From Isoetes taiwanensis (lineage: Eukaryota; Streptophyta; Lycopodiopsida; Isoetales; Isoetaceae), in contig JAJEKV010000019.1 in NCBI GenBank assembly GCA_021234155.1, forward strand, positions 4,194,356-4,258,355: a stretch of DNA of 64,000 bases, read 5' to 3'. A program made the translations under genes and the position numbers. The notes under the pieces are model-generated. The model did not search any database. It saw only the letters and a list, made by a program, of their open reading frames with translations, and was not told the DNA's origin. Shown in pieces: positions 23,801 to 36,480 of this stretch. The first letter of the stretch is position 1. The number at the start of each line of letters is the position of its first letter.

Positions 23801-25424
23801 TGTTCTGATTCATTTATTTGAGATCATAGTACTTTCAGTATTTCAAAGTACTGGGGACTAAACATGCAATTCGTCGTCCGTTTACTTGTTTTCAGTTTTC
23901 AGATTTCATTCATGCATTCTTTTACGTAATTTGCAGACTTCTTTGTTTTCTTTCCGGGCAAACTGCCAAACCCATATGGCAGTGATCTGCAAATATTGGC
24001 CATGACAAATGCCGAACTTTTGTTGAATGGAAACAGAAATTTCCAACTATGACTATAGTCAAACTAAAGGACTTAGGATGGGAAGACCACGTAATAGAGA
24101 ACTATACAAGCTCTAATAATTGTGAAATATGAAAAGAAAGCTCAAGCAAGGAGGGCAGATAGAGAGAAGCAAACCAAGAAAATACAATTATATACCTCAA
24201 CTGCACTCTCCTGTATTACATGTTTTATCAAGTCACACTTATGGTATCGTTGCAGATTTTACCAATGGGGATAGAATCGCCAACTTGATATAAGAAAAAA
24301 CAGTTTAAAGCAAAATAACTAATGAAATAATAATAATAATAGAGAAACTTAAATTGTAGCACTTCGAATTGCCAACAGAAATAAGTATACAGCGGGATTT
24401 TAAGGACTACATATATATCTTCATCTTGTTTTATTCTAGAGAAGAAATTGAGAATTATACCTTCAAAGCGTCCATATAATTAAATTAATCTTTGAGGTAA
24501 AAAGAAAAGGAAAACATCTATGGGTGTTTCGATATTAATGGCAGATAAGCAATCAAAGACGAAATACATGGTACATGAACCTAGAATACTATTTAATCGC
24601 ATACCCCAATTTACACAAACAGTAAAAATAAGTAGAAATTGGAAACACGGTGATTGTACTTAACTTAACAATAAGGAAATTGGAAAAGTACCTTCACCAT
24701 CATCTGATCTTGTAGGCGACCTTGCAGGAAATCTGATTTCTCGTCCTTTTAACAAGAAAAACTCCTTCTCAAGTAACCTCTGCTGCTCGCGGGATTTTAT
24801 GATTGCAGCACTACTGCTCAAATATACCTTTTCTAGGCTCTGCTTCTTCCATTCATAGTATTTCAAACCAATATCAGCTTCGCTGCCCAGTTCACCACCA
24901 AAAAGAAAGTCAAACTTGGGATTCCTCGCATGTTTGCTGCGTGCCATATCTTCATACTGTATGCCATTTCGCACCACAAAGGTTGCAAGAATATCAATGT
25001 TGCTAATAATCTCCGGATCTCGAGGCACCTGTGGTAAACGGGAAAAATAGGACAAATCATTGGTTTCCATACGTGGTAACGGTTCAAGAGGGGCAATGCC
25101 AATCCTCTCCAATGGAACTGGTCGAATATGCTGTCCACCTTGCTTGCCAACTCCTGTCAGCATTGCAGGCAAAACCCTTGCAGATAATACCCCACCATGC
25201 ATTCCATCTGGAAGCATGAGTTCATTCCTGCCTACAATACCACCATCAGAAAACATAATTTCATGGCGTCTTATGGCATCTGAGAATTTCAGTTCACTAC
25301 GACTCATTACAGCTCCAAAATTTGGAACAGAACCCGAAATTTCATCGGCCCCTACCAAAGGACCAAAATTCAGTCTGTTAGTAGGACCTGTTCCTGCAAA
25401 AGGCCTTCCTTGCTCTCGGAACAT
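20817..25424 (-). CDS. SURP-domain, RS-rich splicing-factor-like protein
   Basis: Four minus-strand exons join in frame: 25424..24692, 22851..22455, 22025..20924 and 20852..20817, giving about 755 residues. All introns are GT-AG; an in-frame TAG lies upstream of the first ATG. Residues about 143-192 form a SURP (SWAP) module (IDILATFVVRNGIQYEDMA ... YYEWKKQSL), an RNA-processing interaction domain. Exon 2 and the start of exon 3 are rich in Ser, Arg and Lys (SPHHRRSPSR, HSPRSRSRTPRR), typical of nuclear SR-related proteins. The last 80 residues (LLKPTWREGNLSKEGFKTI ... VYLDRYTSKKL) form a conserved helical C-terminal domain also found in plant CCCH/SURP proteins and resembling the SCAF/PHRF1 C-terminus. 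A role in pre-mRNA splicing is inferred. The first intron is 1.84 kb, so a small extra exon is possible. Confidence 0.85.
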
Positions 25425-25639
25425 TCTTCCGTTAGTCAAAGCTAGCTAAGTCACAAAAACTACGCACAGAACCTTCGTAAACGGCCATGCGAAGGCATTC
25501 GGCGGAATTGAACGAAGAGATAAGATAAAAACCTGGAGCTCGACATTTTGGGGATGAAGGAATGAATTGCCGGGCACCGTAATAGAGAAAAGGGTTTTAC
25601 GACGTGCAGGGTGGATAACGGGTCCCAATATGCTTCCTA

Positions 25640-27100
25640 ACAGATATGATGATTAGGGCCGGGCCTGAATTTAGATTTTGCCTAACCAGCAAAAATGCCG
25701 CCTTTTATTTATGCTTACCGGATTTTTGAGAAAAATACCTCAAACTTGCCGGATTTAACACTATTTTTATGAAATTTCGACCGGAATTTTGCCTGCATCT
25801 ATTTTAACAAATCGGATATTTCGTATGAATCGGATATTCTGGGGAGGAACCCCCCTAATTTCGACCCTTTGCACATCCCCATTGCCTTTTCGTCCTTTCT
25901 GGCTTTGCCTTGTCACCAAAACCAGGAGTGGAATCCGGTTAGAGGACAGGGTAAGGGGGCATCTCCTTTAGCTCGATTTTAGGGACTTTTAGTGCCACGT
26001 CAACAAAAGACGCCCTCTCTAATGGAAAAAAAGAATTACATTTTGAACCGGAACGTGGGCTCTTCCGGATAAGGAAATACATGCCCTTTATTTTCCTCTA
26101 TTTTGTTTTGTCTTTTTAAGTTCCGGGTTTCCACGATCTTGTGCCAATGACAAAAAGAAAAAATAAACAGCTCTCGTCTAGCTCCCATTTCTACCAATCC
26201 AACACATTCGGCCCTTCTTCTCCACGTCCGCATAAAAGTTTTCTGGCATAGTGACGATTTCCTTTCTTCTCTTTAGATATATGCATCCTTGGCTCTTCCG
26301 TAACCATCCGTCTGCTTTATGTTGAGGCAGAAGGATGTATTGATTCAAACTTTTGTTTCCTGCTTTAGGATGAGCCAGAACGAGGTCTTGATTCAAACTT
26401 CTATTATAAGTTGTTCAATGGCAAGTCCTACCTGTCTGCTTTCTAATTCTTTTGAGCGGGTGGATTGGGGTTTTCAATCTATCTACTTTACACTTAAGCA
26501 CGTCAAATTGGAGTTTCTTTGAAGCGATGCCAATTTGGCAAGAAAATCAGGTTGGCTTATATGTTCAGCGTAGTGTCATGAATCTATCTATGCAAAAACA
26601 AGAGAAAATATAGAAAACACACTAGAAATTACGCAAGAAACTAAATATGTTATGATACAACGGCAAAATAAAGAACAGGAACCTGAAGGGTCAAGAACAC
26701 AAGAACAAGAGCTAGAAGGCTCAAGACTGGTGTTGAACCGGAATGTCAATCCTCATGTTGAAGGCCCCTTTATATCGTGGAAAAGGGATCTCATTTTCAT
26801 AAGAATGCATGTGGGATGTTTGTGTATATTCTAAGTTCATCATGTCAATATAATGTCACAAAATATATGCACATCAATTATTAGATAGCACGTCTGTAAA
26901 GATGTTCTTCTTACAACACGAGGTCTAAAGTTTAAACGTTGTTTCATAATCCCATTTTGCCTTACGCTCTTGAGAATATTTTGAACTCTTTCTAGAAGAT
27001 TCTCAAAGAATATCCTCGAAACTTTCTTGAAGGTTCTTGAAATATCTCGTAGAAATATTCTCGATCTAGGAAGGGCTTAGGCGTGTATGACTCCAATAGT
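25640..27100. other. Upstream region of the SURP gene; otherwise no gene seen
   Basis: The first few hundred bases past 25424 should hold the 5' UTR and promoter of the minus-strand SURP gene. No clear TATA box is evident. The remainder is AT-rich with short frames only. Confidence 0.4.
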
Positions 27101-27120
27101 GAAACATGAATTAGTGGATA

Positions 27121-27148
27121 CTAGTTATGGTGCCCGGCGTTGCCGGGC
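27121..27148 (-). mobile_element. Helitron 3' terminus B
   Basis: The minus strand carries a perfect hairpin (7-bp stem GCCCGGC with GCCGGGC, 3-base loop; 27132-27148). CTAG follows at 27124-27121 and then a T. It matches terminus A at 18973-19002 in hairpin sequence and loop, but the flanking interior differs, so the two are related but distinct insertions. The body would extend rightward; its 5' end was not found. Confidence 0.62.
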
Positions 27149-27199
27149 TTTAGCAAATGTGGATAGTAGAAGGAAACATGCAGTTTTGCATTTGTAGGC

Positions 27200-28560
27200 T
27201 TTAAGACATTGTCGTAAGGATGTTTTTAGTGAATTGGCTTTTGTAGGCCTTAGAATAGTTGGTCTTAGATTTGTGTCTTGAATTTGAAGAGGTTGTATTT
27301 ATGGAGTTTTAATGTTTGGTGAATATATGATGAAGATTTATGTATATAATAAAGGATGCACAACATTGTAATGGCAATCAAGTTGTTAATCTTTTGGTAA
27401 GTAAACCAGGCATTTAGCTACCTCATGAATAGAAAGCTTGTGCCAATATGTGTATGGTTACTGAGACGGCTTGTTGAAATAGTAGGGACCCATGAGAAAG
27501 TGGTGGATTTGGCAAAAGCGCCAGATCTCAACATCAAACTTTCTTGAATAGATAAGCTGGTCACCTTAGATGTAATGACTACGGCTAGGAACATACATTC
27601 ATCAACCTTTGTAGGACCATGTTCAGGACTGCAAGACAGTTAGTGATAGAAGGAGCAAGAAAGGGGTTAGTAATTTCAGTAGAGAGATTTTGTTGAAGGG
27701 AAGCTCTCAAACCCTAGATTAATGGCCTTTTTTCCAAGCATCCCTTATCATAGGTGTTCGAAACCAAGAATGCTCAGGTGAAAGAGAGCTTGAGATTTAA
27801 AGATGTAGTATCTAAAAAACAGAGGACTGCAGAACGAAGCTGGGTTGTAATGGCAGGGGTCAACCAATGTAGCAGAGATTGAAGGACAATTTTGACATCG
27901 AAAATTTTTTGTTCATCTGGATAAGTTTCCCATACTTTTACACTCAGCTGTAGCATGCATATCTTGACTGAGGTTTTTGTTGTTGTGCCATTGGTATTCA
28001 TGAAGAGCGTGCCATGCTTATCACTCGGCTTTTTCCCTGCAAAAAAATTATCTTGACCTATAAGGGCCTATACCACTTGCAACAAAGCCTAATCTCTAAC
28101 CCAGTTCAAGCCCTCCCCATTTAAACCATAGCCTTGGTAGCATAGATCCATTTAGGCTTTTATCAGTTGAAAAATTACCACTTCTATAAAACACTTTAAA
28201 GCATCATTCCAATTTCTATAGAAATCCAAGTATTTTCACACTTATCAATCAAATCAAATTTATAAAGTAAAATAGAACCTGAATTTATGCTCCCAACAAT
28301 TGTTGTTCTCCTTGTACATTCACCTTCTTGGTCTTTTGCTTCTAGAGCTCCCATTATGCAGACTTCTAGAAAGCAGTAGCACTAACCAAAGATATACCAT
28401 AGAAACCAGAAAGTGGATAGCCCCTGTATTGGAGCACACTGCACTCAAATAATATCCAAAGAAAAGGCTCAAGTTTAGCAGATATAGAGCAATATGCTGC
28501 TTGGTATCACTTTAGCAAAGCATAACATCGCCTTACATTTGAAATTTATGGACCTAACTT
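27200..28560. other. No gene seen; possible Helitron interior
   Basis: AT-rich sequence with only short open frames on both strands. It lies on the interior side of Helitron terminus B, so part of it may be non-autonomous Helitron sequence. I see no Rep or helicase motifs. Confidence 0.35.
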
Positions 28561-28565
28561 TTCTA

Positions 28566-28740
28566 GCCTTACATTTGGATACTATGGTCGAAATTTTTAT
28601 GGCTTTGTTTACTTAGGCAAAGTTGGAATCGTATTAATGATAGAACCAAATTGCCTTACATTTGGATAATTACGGTCCAAAATTTTTTTGCCTTGTTTAC
28701 CTAGGCAAAGTTGGAAACCCATTAATGATAGAACCAAGTC
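28566..28740. repeat. Diverged tandem repeat, about 87 bp period
   Basis: Two adjacent units start GCCTTACATTTGGATA (28566 and 28653) and share GGCAAAGTTGGAA and ATTAATGATAGAACCAA. They differ at many positions, so the duplication is old. It directly precedes the GC-rich LINE at 28.8 kb. Confidence 0.8.
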
Positions 28741-28819
28741 ACTGTTCACACTCGCCAATATCATGCATTTGAATTGAATAGTACGTTCTACGCAATTTGT
28801 TGTCAATATAAGTAGGTCT

Positions 28820-31800
28820 AGCATCTTCCTCATGGAAACATGGGAACATCTTTGGTCCGCGAGGCTACTGATTTGCCGGGATACCGGCTACTCCGTCTTC
28901 AATGAGTGCAGGGAAAGCGAGGACCGCGGAGGAATTGCGTGTTACTACCGGGCGACCTTGGCCCAATCGGTCTCCCCGTGCAAAGGTGACCGGGCTAACA
29001 GATACACACGTGGAGTGCAGTGCGAGAACGGCGATGGCAGCCCTCTCTTTGTGGCGGCTTGCTACTTCCCACATCTTTGAGCAACTTTTACCACCGCGCT
29101 TGGATGTGGGCCGGCGGGAGCCCTATGTCGATCTATATGATGACATCTTGTCTGAACAATTGGGCAAGGTCATGTTGCTTGGAGACTTCAATGCGCGCCG
29201 CCGAGGGGCCAGCCGGATCCCAAAATTAGCACCTCTAGGCGAGAGGATGTGTTGCAAATGGACCCCTTGAGGAGATGGTTTGGCCAAGGCGTCGGATGGC
29301 GACCCGGTGACAGTACGGTATGGCGGTATTTCTTTCTTGAGGGCGATATCTTTGACTGGTCATTTGCAATGGGGGCAATGCGCGGTGGCGAATCCTCGGC
29401 CGCTTCACTTGTAGACAAAGAGAACCCGAGGCGGCACCCGGTGTGGTGGATGCGTGCTAGCGGGCGAGCAATGCCTACACTTGATCACTTTCGCCGATTA
29501 ACCGGGGACGGTGTGGGGGGAGGAAGTAGACTCGACCATCGGCCCTGTTCTTGCGGATAGATTGGCGGGGCCAACCGAGGCACCCATTGCCCCAACACCC
29601 CATGTACCCACGGTTGCCTCACGGACTATGATCATGCGGCGGTCTATGCGAGGATGCTTGAGCATGAGGCTGGGGAGTCGCGCAACTCCCCACACTTCAA
29701 CGGCCGGATGGCCCGGTGAACCCGGCTCCTTCGGGGTAGGGGCCAGATGCTTTGGGAGGCGGGCTCGGCGATCCACGAGGGGCTGCAATCACCTTCCCTC
29801 GCAATCAGCGGTTCGATGGCCGAGATGTCGGGGGCTGAAAGCGATGGCTCGCCAAGTCTTTGGACCCCACCATTAGCCCCATGAGCCGTCCGTCAATCAA
29901 TACGCTCCTTCCTCAAGACCAAAAAGCGGTACCTTCGCGAGCACCGGCAGCGGATGTTTGGTCTTCTAGACCGCCCACCCTAGGGCCTTACGGAGAAAAG
30001 GTCTTGGCTTAAGCACCTGACCCACGAGGAAATATTACCGGAACAATGGGTGAGATACTTGCGATTATTTGTATGACCCAATGGGAAGCGGGACACCGGT
30101 ACCTCATGACCAGGCCCTAGCGGGTCATTCTTGAAGGGATGTCATAATGGGCTGCAATGCCTACATTCTTGGAAGGCGACTGATTTGGATGGTATCTTGG
30201 TGAGGAGCTTCTCAAGTGGGCGGGCCCCCCAATGGTGCCCGGTTCTCCACGGGCACTCTTCAGCGGGGCATTGCAAGAAGGCTTCCCCGCCTTTGGACTA
30301 CGGTAGAGTTGTGCCCATATACAAAGCGAGGGGACCCCCGGCCATTGACCAACTATTGTACCATTATGGTGGGTTCTGTCTTTGCCAAGTTGCTAGGGAT
30401 TCTTGGCGGCGATTGACACTTTGGGCGGAGGATGGAGAAGTCGCGTGCTCTCGCTTGTGAGGCGGGGCTTCCGCCCGGCATTCTACTATTGACCATATCT
30501 TCACTCTGCGAACACTCATAGAGGATAGCGGAATCGGCCTTGAGAATGCATGCTTGTTGCTTTGTGGATTTCGCAAAAGGCTTTTGACCACGATGCCTCG
30601 GGATAAGTTGTGGGATAGATTGAGGCGGCTAGGGACCCCGTCGACTTGCGAGAATGCTATATCTGGAACTATCTGAGGCTTGCTCGGTCGTCTCCTACTT
30701 GTCGGGGAAGCCGTTGTTAGTAACATTGGGGTGCGCGGGGGCTGTCCTCTATCCCCGGCGCTCTTCGGCTTGTACATTGACCAGCTAGAAGAATGGCTAA
30801 AGTGAGCAGGAGGGCGCTCGGTTGATGCACCACATAATCCGACAACTCATATATCGATGATGATGTTGACCTGCTCGCATATACCCCGGAGGACATACAG
30901 CGCCACTGGATGCTTTGGACACTTTACGCCAATTCAGCGACATGAGAGTTAACTTGGCCAAGACAAAGTGCTGCTGGTCCCATCATCCGGCACCCCGCCT
31001 TCCCTCATTCACTTACCAGGCGGTAGTGGAGGTGGCTCCGATCTTATAAGTATTTGGGCATTGAGTTTTCTACTACCACACCTTTGGGATGCATCCATCG
31101 GGTTCTGGTCCTTTTGCAGTCGGAAAGCCACGTATGCAATGCAAAACAAGTCCAAAGGCGGAGTCAGATGCATGGGGTCACCGAGGGCACACTTGTTCGA
31201 GGGCCTTGGTTGAACCGTCCTCCTCTATGGGGCAGAAGTGTGGGGGCGGTGATATCCCTCACCACTTGGAGCGATCTAGGCAGGTCTGAAGGCCTTCTTG
31301 GCCGAGGGCGGGAGTGAAATCCCGCGGTCCCATATCGGATCTTGCTCGGGGAGGCGGGGCTTCCTTCCATTCTGAGGAGGGCTTATTTGGAGCGTCACAT
31401 TATTTACTTCCGGAAGGTGGTGGCTATGGATGAAGCCCTACTGCCCAACCTTGCTTTGGCGGTGGCGATGGGCCCTTGGCGACTCAAAGCTTCTTTGGAA
31501 AGACAAAGCAAGCCCAGTGGTTCGCTATGGAATGTCTGCGGGCACCGGATGTGGACCCGGTGCATACAGAAGAGCAGCTGCCTTGAGCGGTACTTGGATG
31601 CTTGCTTCATGGCCAAGCTTTGGGATCTGAGGCCCACATCACATGTCAAGGTGGCAAATTATCGGACGGCGAGGTTAATCCCATGCTCACGGGGCCCCAC
31701 CACTACACATGCACCCATCTACCCATGAAAAAAGCGGGGTGATTGCTTCCATTCGCCGCAGGTGCACACCACCTCCGCATTGAGGCAGGGGAGATGGATT

Positions 31801-32250
31801 CGGGGGGCAGCGTGAGGGCAAGAGTCTGTCAATCTTTGTCAGCAGTGCCATTGAGGATGAAAGTCCGCCCTCCGGGCTGTCCATTTGTCACGAGCATATC
31901 GGGCTCGGTATGCTCGGTTAGTTGTCTTATCGGGCCTTGCATGAGCTACGAGCCGCGGCCTCTGTAGGCTTGTTGGGATCGTACCTCCGGGGAGGTAATG
32001 GATCACAGCGGACTTCGGTTATGCCCCTGTCCAGTAGACATTAACCTCGGTATTGTACTTGTGATTATTTATATAACTATGCAGTATGTCAGCATCCTTA
32101 TTGCTACTAAGGTTTTTCCCCCGAAAACCCTTCGAGGCGGGGGTTTTTTAATCCTGGTAGTAATACGCCTGCTGCTCTCTCTTTGTACTTGGGTCCCATA
32201 GGCCAGTTGGTCTTCGTGGACGATAAAATCATATTCTATTCTATTAAATT
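28820..32250 (+). mobile_element. Degenerate GC-rich LINE (endonuclease + reverse transcriptase)
   Basis: This is the longest copy of the family seen at 9.6 and 14.9-16.9 kb. In order on the plus strand: the endonuclease start (IFLMETWEH near 28830, ACYFPH, LLGDFNAR near 29190); a linker; the reverse transcriptase with VVPIYK and DPRPLTNYCTIMVGSVF (30300-30400), an AFD-like block near 30570, GVRGGCPLSPALFGLYIDQL (30730) and a DDDVDLLAYTPED block (30855); then a C-terminal region and 3' UTR. The 3' end has GGGTCCCATAGGCCAGTTGG, TGGACGATAAAA and a TATTC-repeat tail. It is 5'-truncated within the endonuclease and has many frameshifts and stops. The body is far richer in G+C than its flanks. Confidence 0.8.
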
Positions 32251-32259
32251 AAACACTAT

Positions 32260-34250
32260 TCTAAGTCCCCAAAACCATTGGGCGAAGCAAACCACTTTGT
32301 TTGATGTGGCAATGCCATTATTTACTGTGTGAACATGATACAATGGGATTTGTTTGATGTGGCAATGTTATAAGCTAAATGCCTTAATCAATCACTATAA
32401 TCAACCACTTAGGAAATATGTGAAAATATGAAAATATAGACTCAAGTGAGTATTAAGTGCGCGTCGATCTATGACAATTCTAATACAATTCTCTTGCAGT
32501 AAGAATCTAAACATGTCTGCACAGTAAGAATCTAAACATGTATGCATACGTTCTAGCGGATAAGATGGTAAATGAGCAGTATAAATTTAGAGAACCTAAA
32601 TCTCTAAATCTAAATCGAGTATATATAAGTATGGGGAACATGTCAAATAAATCTCTTCCTTTGCACATAATACCTTGAAGCCTTCTTTGGTTCTAGGAAC
32701 AAAGCTTATCTCGATCGATGTATATGCATGCGATTTTACGTTAAAAATAACATCTAAAATATATCTAAAGCGAAACTCAATGCCGGTGAAATTGTGTTCA
32801 ATGTCGTGCGGAATGCCCATATGTTGTTCTTCTTGTATTGTATATATGTATGAATGCTCGCCGACTATTTGAATCCACAAAGAAAGAAATATGAGAAGCT
32901 TTGGTAATGAGAACATACTGACATACCTTATAGTCAACATGAAGGCAAGAAAAAAGAATAAAATTGACCTTGTATCTCAAGCCCAATGGCGTTCTATATG
33001 TTCTGTTAAAAATGCGGATATGAGAAATAGGAAGAAAAGGCAAATGCCACTCGGGATTATTAATGAATTTGGGTTTGTCAAGTTACGAGCTACGATGTAG
33101 GAGCAAGAACTCTGAGAGAGGCCATGCAATAGCTATACATAGATTGTATATTTCTAACTTGACTGCGCTTCAAAACATGCTATATAAGCACACCATTTAT
33201 TTTACTATGTGCATGAGATTAGCATATATGGTTCCCCTTCCTCACATTACAGCTATGGCGTAAGATACAATTATGCCCTCTGATTTCAGGGTTTGCATGG
33301 AGCATTCCCCTAATTTTTGCCATGACTATAATTTGTTGGTTTGTGCTTGCACTGAAGTAGGGCATGCCGGTTCAATATAACCCTTCCCAACTTGATCTGA
33401 ACTTTGCACCATGCACTGGGATAGAAAGCTAAAACAGAATGCAGTAGATAAAAAAAAGTGAAATAGAAGGTAACTTACTCCGCTATGTCCAGGTAGTCTG
33501 CGACTACAATGTTCATCCTCACGATTTTCCCCAAATCCTTGGCTTCAGATCCTGCGACCTACTCTACACAAAGAATGCAAAATTGGGCGAAAGGAAATGG
33601 ATTGAAAACCGCGAAAGTAGCCGAGAAAGAAGAGGGTAGCCGAGGAGCAAGATGGGCTATAACCTCAAGAAGATCTGTGATTGGCAAAATCCTAGCAAAA
33701 TTGGGCTGCATGAGAACAAAAAGAGCGTATGAAATAAGGTGCTATTTTCTTATGCGCTTTGGCGGACCTTAGAGGCAATTACGGATACGCAAAATTTTTA
33801 TGCGCATTCTAGATTGATCCAACGAAGTAAAACCCACATAGTATTCATTCCTCTTGGCATGTTCTGTTAGCATGTAGGCTTGTGCCAAATGTGGGCTGCT
33901 TTTAAATTACGGATTTGTAAGAGTTTCCCCTCAGCATGTTGGTATATTTTTGTTAGGATGGAGGCTGTGGCAAATGTAGACCGCTTTTATTATAAAGGGG
34001 GATAAAGCATATCAAAAGCGTACCTTGAGCTGCACTTACCTTAGTGACTACTTTTTACGTCATGGAGGAAGTGCAGCCATGAATACCAACCATTTTTAAG
34101 TACATCACGTCTAGCTTGGAAAACAAATCACGCATTTAAAGGCGTAAAGTCCTAGTTACATTTGAAGCTTCTTGAATCTATGGTTATAGAAATCAGGAAA
34201 GTCGGTGGCATCAGATGTACACTAACTATATGAAAGATGGAAATTGGAAT
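32260..34250. other. Mostly non-coding; weak exon-like pieces on the minus strand
   Basis: Two minus-strand segments look exon-like but are unlinked. One, at about 32870-32673, encodes HSYIYTIQEEQHMGIPHD and FRFRYILDVIFNVKSHAY and ends TTCAAG/GTATTATG. The other, 33516-33479, starts with ATG, encodes MNIVVADYLDIA and ends at a perfect GTAAGT donor. I recognise neither, and their phases do not match each other. Confidence 0.2.
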
Positions 34251-34262
34251 TGGAAAAACAAC

Positions 34263-34499
34263 CTACATAGAACATGCAGTAAACTTTAGTCTCCAAGGTT
34301 GATCTGTACCCTGCTCAAAGCAAAAATATACTCTCAATGCCTTCAAGCTTGCCCCTTTCTTGGATCCATCTAGAGATTTATTAAATTATCAAGTAGTTAC
34401 CTGACTTCCATTGCCACCGTGATCAAAAGGGTTTGTATCAAAATTGTGTTGAAGATCCTGAGCAGTGAGGCCATTATGCTCATCATTGGTTATATCCAT
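34263..34499 (-). CDS. Two linked exon-like segments of an unidentified gene (3' end)
   Basis: Exons 34499..34401 and 34310..34263 join in phase 0 on the minus strand, between a GTCAG/GTAACT donor and a CTTTGAGCAG acceptor, and end at TAG. The product of this part is 48 residues: MDITNDEHNGLTAQDLQ ... FDTNPFDHGGNGSQ, then GTDQPWRLKFTACSM. The ATG may be internal rather than the start, since a possible acceptor (GAACAAAG) precedes it directly. I do not recognise the protein. Another candidate exon lies upstream near 34798-34700. Confidence 0.3.
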
Positions 34500-34929
34500 C
34501 TTTGTTCACCAATTTAACAGCATAATGATGAAAAACATAGTAGAGAAATGCATCATAAAAATCTGCTACATGTTATATCAGACACCACTGTTGACAAAAA
34601 GTAAAAACTTCATTTGCTTTAGCCAAATGGTCTGCATGTGGAATGGAGAAAATAATAGGGTTGGAAACATCGATATATTGAGCATCAACACATGATACCT
34701 GTAAGAGAAATGAGCGTTGAAGCGAAGGAGCATTTTTCTGTAGCAAAAGCAAAGAATAGCAAGGGATCTGCAAGCACGGTTTATGTAAATTCACCTGCAA
34801 AAGTGCTTCAGAGGCACTCCAAGGATATTATGAAAAGAAATCGACTCCTTGGCCTCATGCATTGCTGCCACATCCACTGCGAACTGTATATGAGAACATC
34901 CAAACTGCATAGCAGTGCATCATAATGAA

Positions 34930-36200
34930 CTGCCATCTGTGTATAGAATTTCTAGGGATTGCCAAATGGTACGTAGCCATACTTTTACTGGATTCATGTC
35001 ACTTGCTATACCACAATCAATGATTCAGTTCATATTCTACCTCTGCACATTTAAGAAGCAAATATTTTCTTCAAAATGAACTGTTATTCTACTGCAAGTA
35101 CATTAGAGCATCAAAACCATGGGTATGAAAGTGTCCATTCTCGTTTTAAGCATCACGATTTGTACATGGCATTGTAACATACCTTAGCATCTTCGTTCCA
35201 TTCCAGTTAAAGAGGACAACTCAGAACACTATGATCAGAATAGAAGAGAATAAATCACAGACATGCAGAACATATCAATCCTATTGCAGGTTTTTGAGTA
35301 AGCTTGCAACAGAAAACATGGTTATACATAAGTAAATACCAAAAATCATATGGAGCTCTCCAAAAATATTGTTGCCAAATTTCGAGTTGCTTTGCCTTAT
35401 CCATCCTACATCCTACATCAGACAACCAAAAGAAAGAATCATTAACTAAATGAAATTCTGTCAAGGATGCCGTAACCTAAATTGGATTTTTTTTTTCCAC
35501 ACGTACCATTCCTGCTTCACCAATTCAAGCTATACCGTAGCTATGCATGTCTGGGACTAAAAAATTCGTTGCCAGAGGGGTCGCACGGCCATCTCCCCTT
35601 TGCCGAAAAGAACAGCCTCCTCTCTACTCTGAATAAACATTGAAGTACATGAATAAAACTTACGTTTCGCATCCTAGGCTAGAAGGCTGCGCTTGGGAAA
35701 CTTGGAATGGAGCCAAACATTACGATTTACAAAAAAGAATACAGATGGGCTCGAAAAAACAAAATGCCGAAATCATACCAAAATCATACAAGAAAAAATT
35801 TCACGATTTTTGGAGAATCGGGAGATTTTTCTGGCAGGCAAATCCCTTAAAATCTTAGGAAATCGAGTTACAAACAATTCCAAAAAGAATTTTAGTCAGA
35901 CCGGAAAATCCCAAATTAACAAGATTGATAGACAGATTAGGCAAAATTTGTTCCATTATATCCAATTATCATATTACTGTTGTTTTGTAATTGTTACTAA
36001 ACCGTTTACTATTTCAAATACATTTGGATGTCCTTATTGACGTACACAGATCTATACAATCTCTGGAAACAATCTAAGTATAAACTAAAATAAGTATACT
36101 GAAGTGCATCAAATTCAATTACTTGATTTATTACAGAAATCATTCATCGCGTTGATCTACACGTATAATATATTTCTTACATGAATCATTCATCATGGGT
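34930..36200. other. No gene seen
   Basis: AT-rich sequence with scattered stops in all frames. Nothing recognisable on either strand. Confidence 0.35.
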
Positions 36201-36224
36201 TGATCTACACTTATCGGCATGCAA

Positions 36225-36480
36225 CATTAATTGTTAATCTGAGCCGTGATCCAGTAAGGACCAAGACGATGATAATCAAGCTTGTTGCAAGACGTGGCAG
36301 GGAGGTCCCTACGCAGAAGTCAAACAAGGTCACCAACATAAAATGTAGGAGTTTCATAATGATGTAAATTAGCATAATGTCAACAGTGCTCCTGTGCCTG
36401 GGAAGATGGTGTTGAAGTTCTGATTGAAGAGCCTGGAGTTTTCAAGTCGAGACTCAGTAGGGAAGGAATCATCGAGAAGT
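36225..36480 (-). mobile_element. Ty3/gypsy integrase C-terminal remnant
   Basis: Read on the minus strand, the segment encodes YANLHHYETPTFYVGDLV, a stop where Trp is expected, then LLRRDLPATSCNKLDYHRLG and PYWITAQIN. The G-D-x-V-W-L ... K-L-D-Y-x-R-L-G-P pattern is the conserved GPY/F-type C-terminal module of gypsy integrases. The preceding region (to about 36900) is open in places but not clearly assignable, and no LTRs were found. It is a small decayed fragment. Confidence 0.6.

Noticed and set aside
24803-25449. Plus-strand frames opposite SURP exon 1
   Set aside because: Shadow frames of the minus-strand exon; no independent coding signs.
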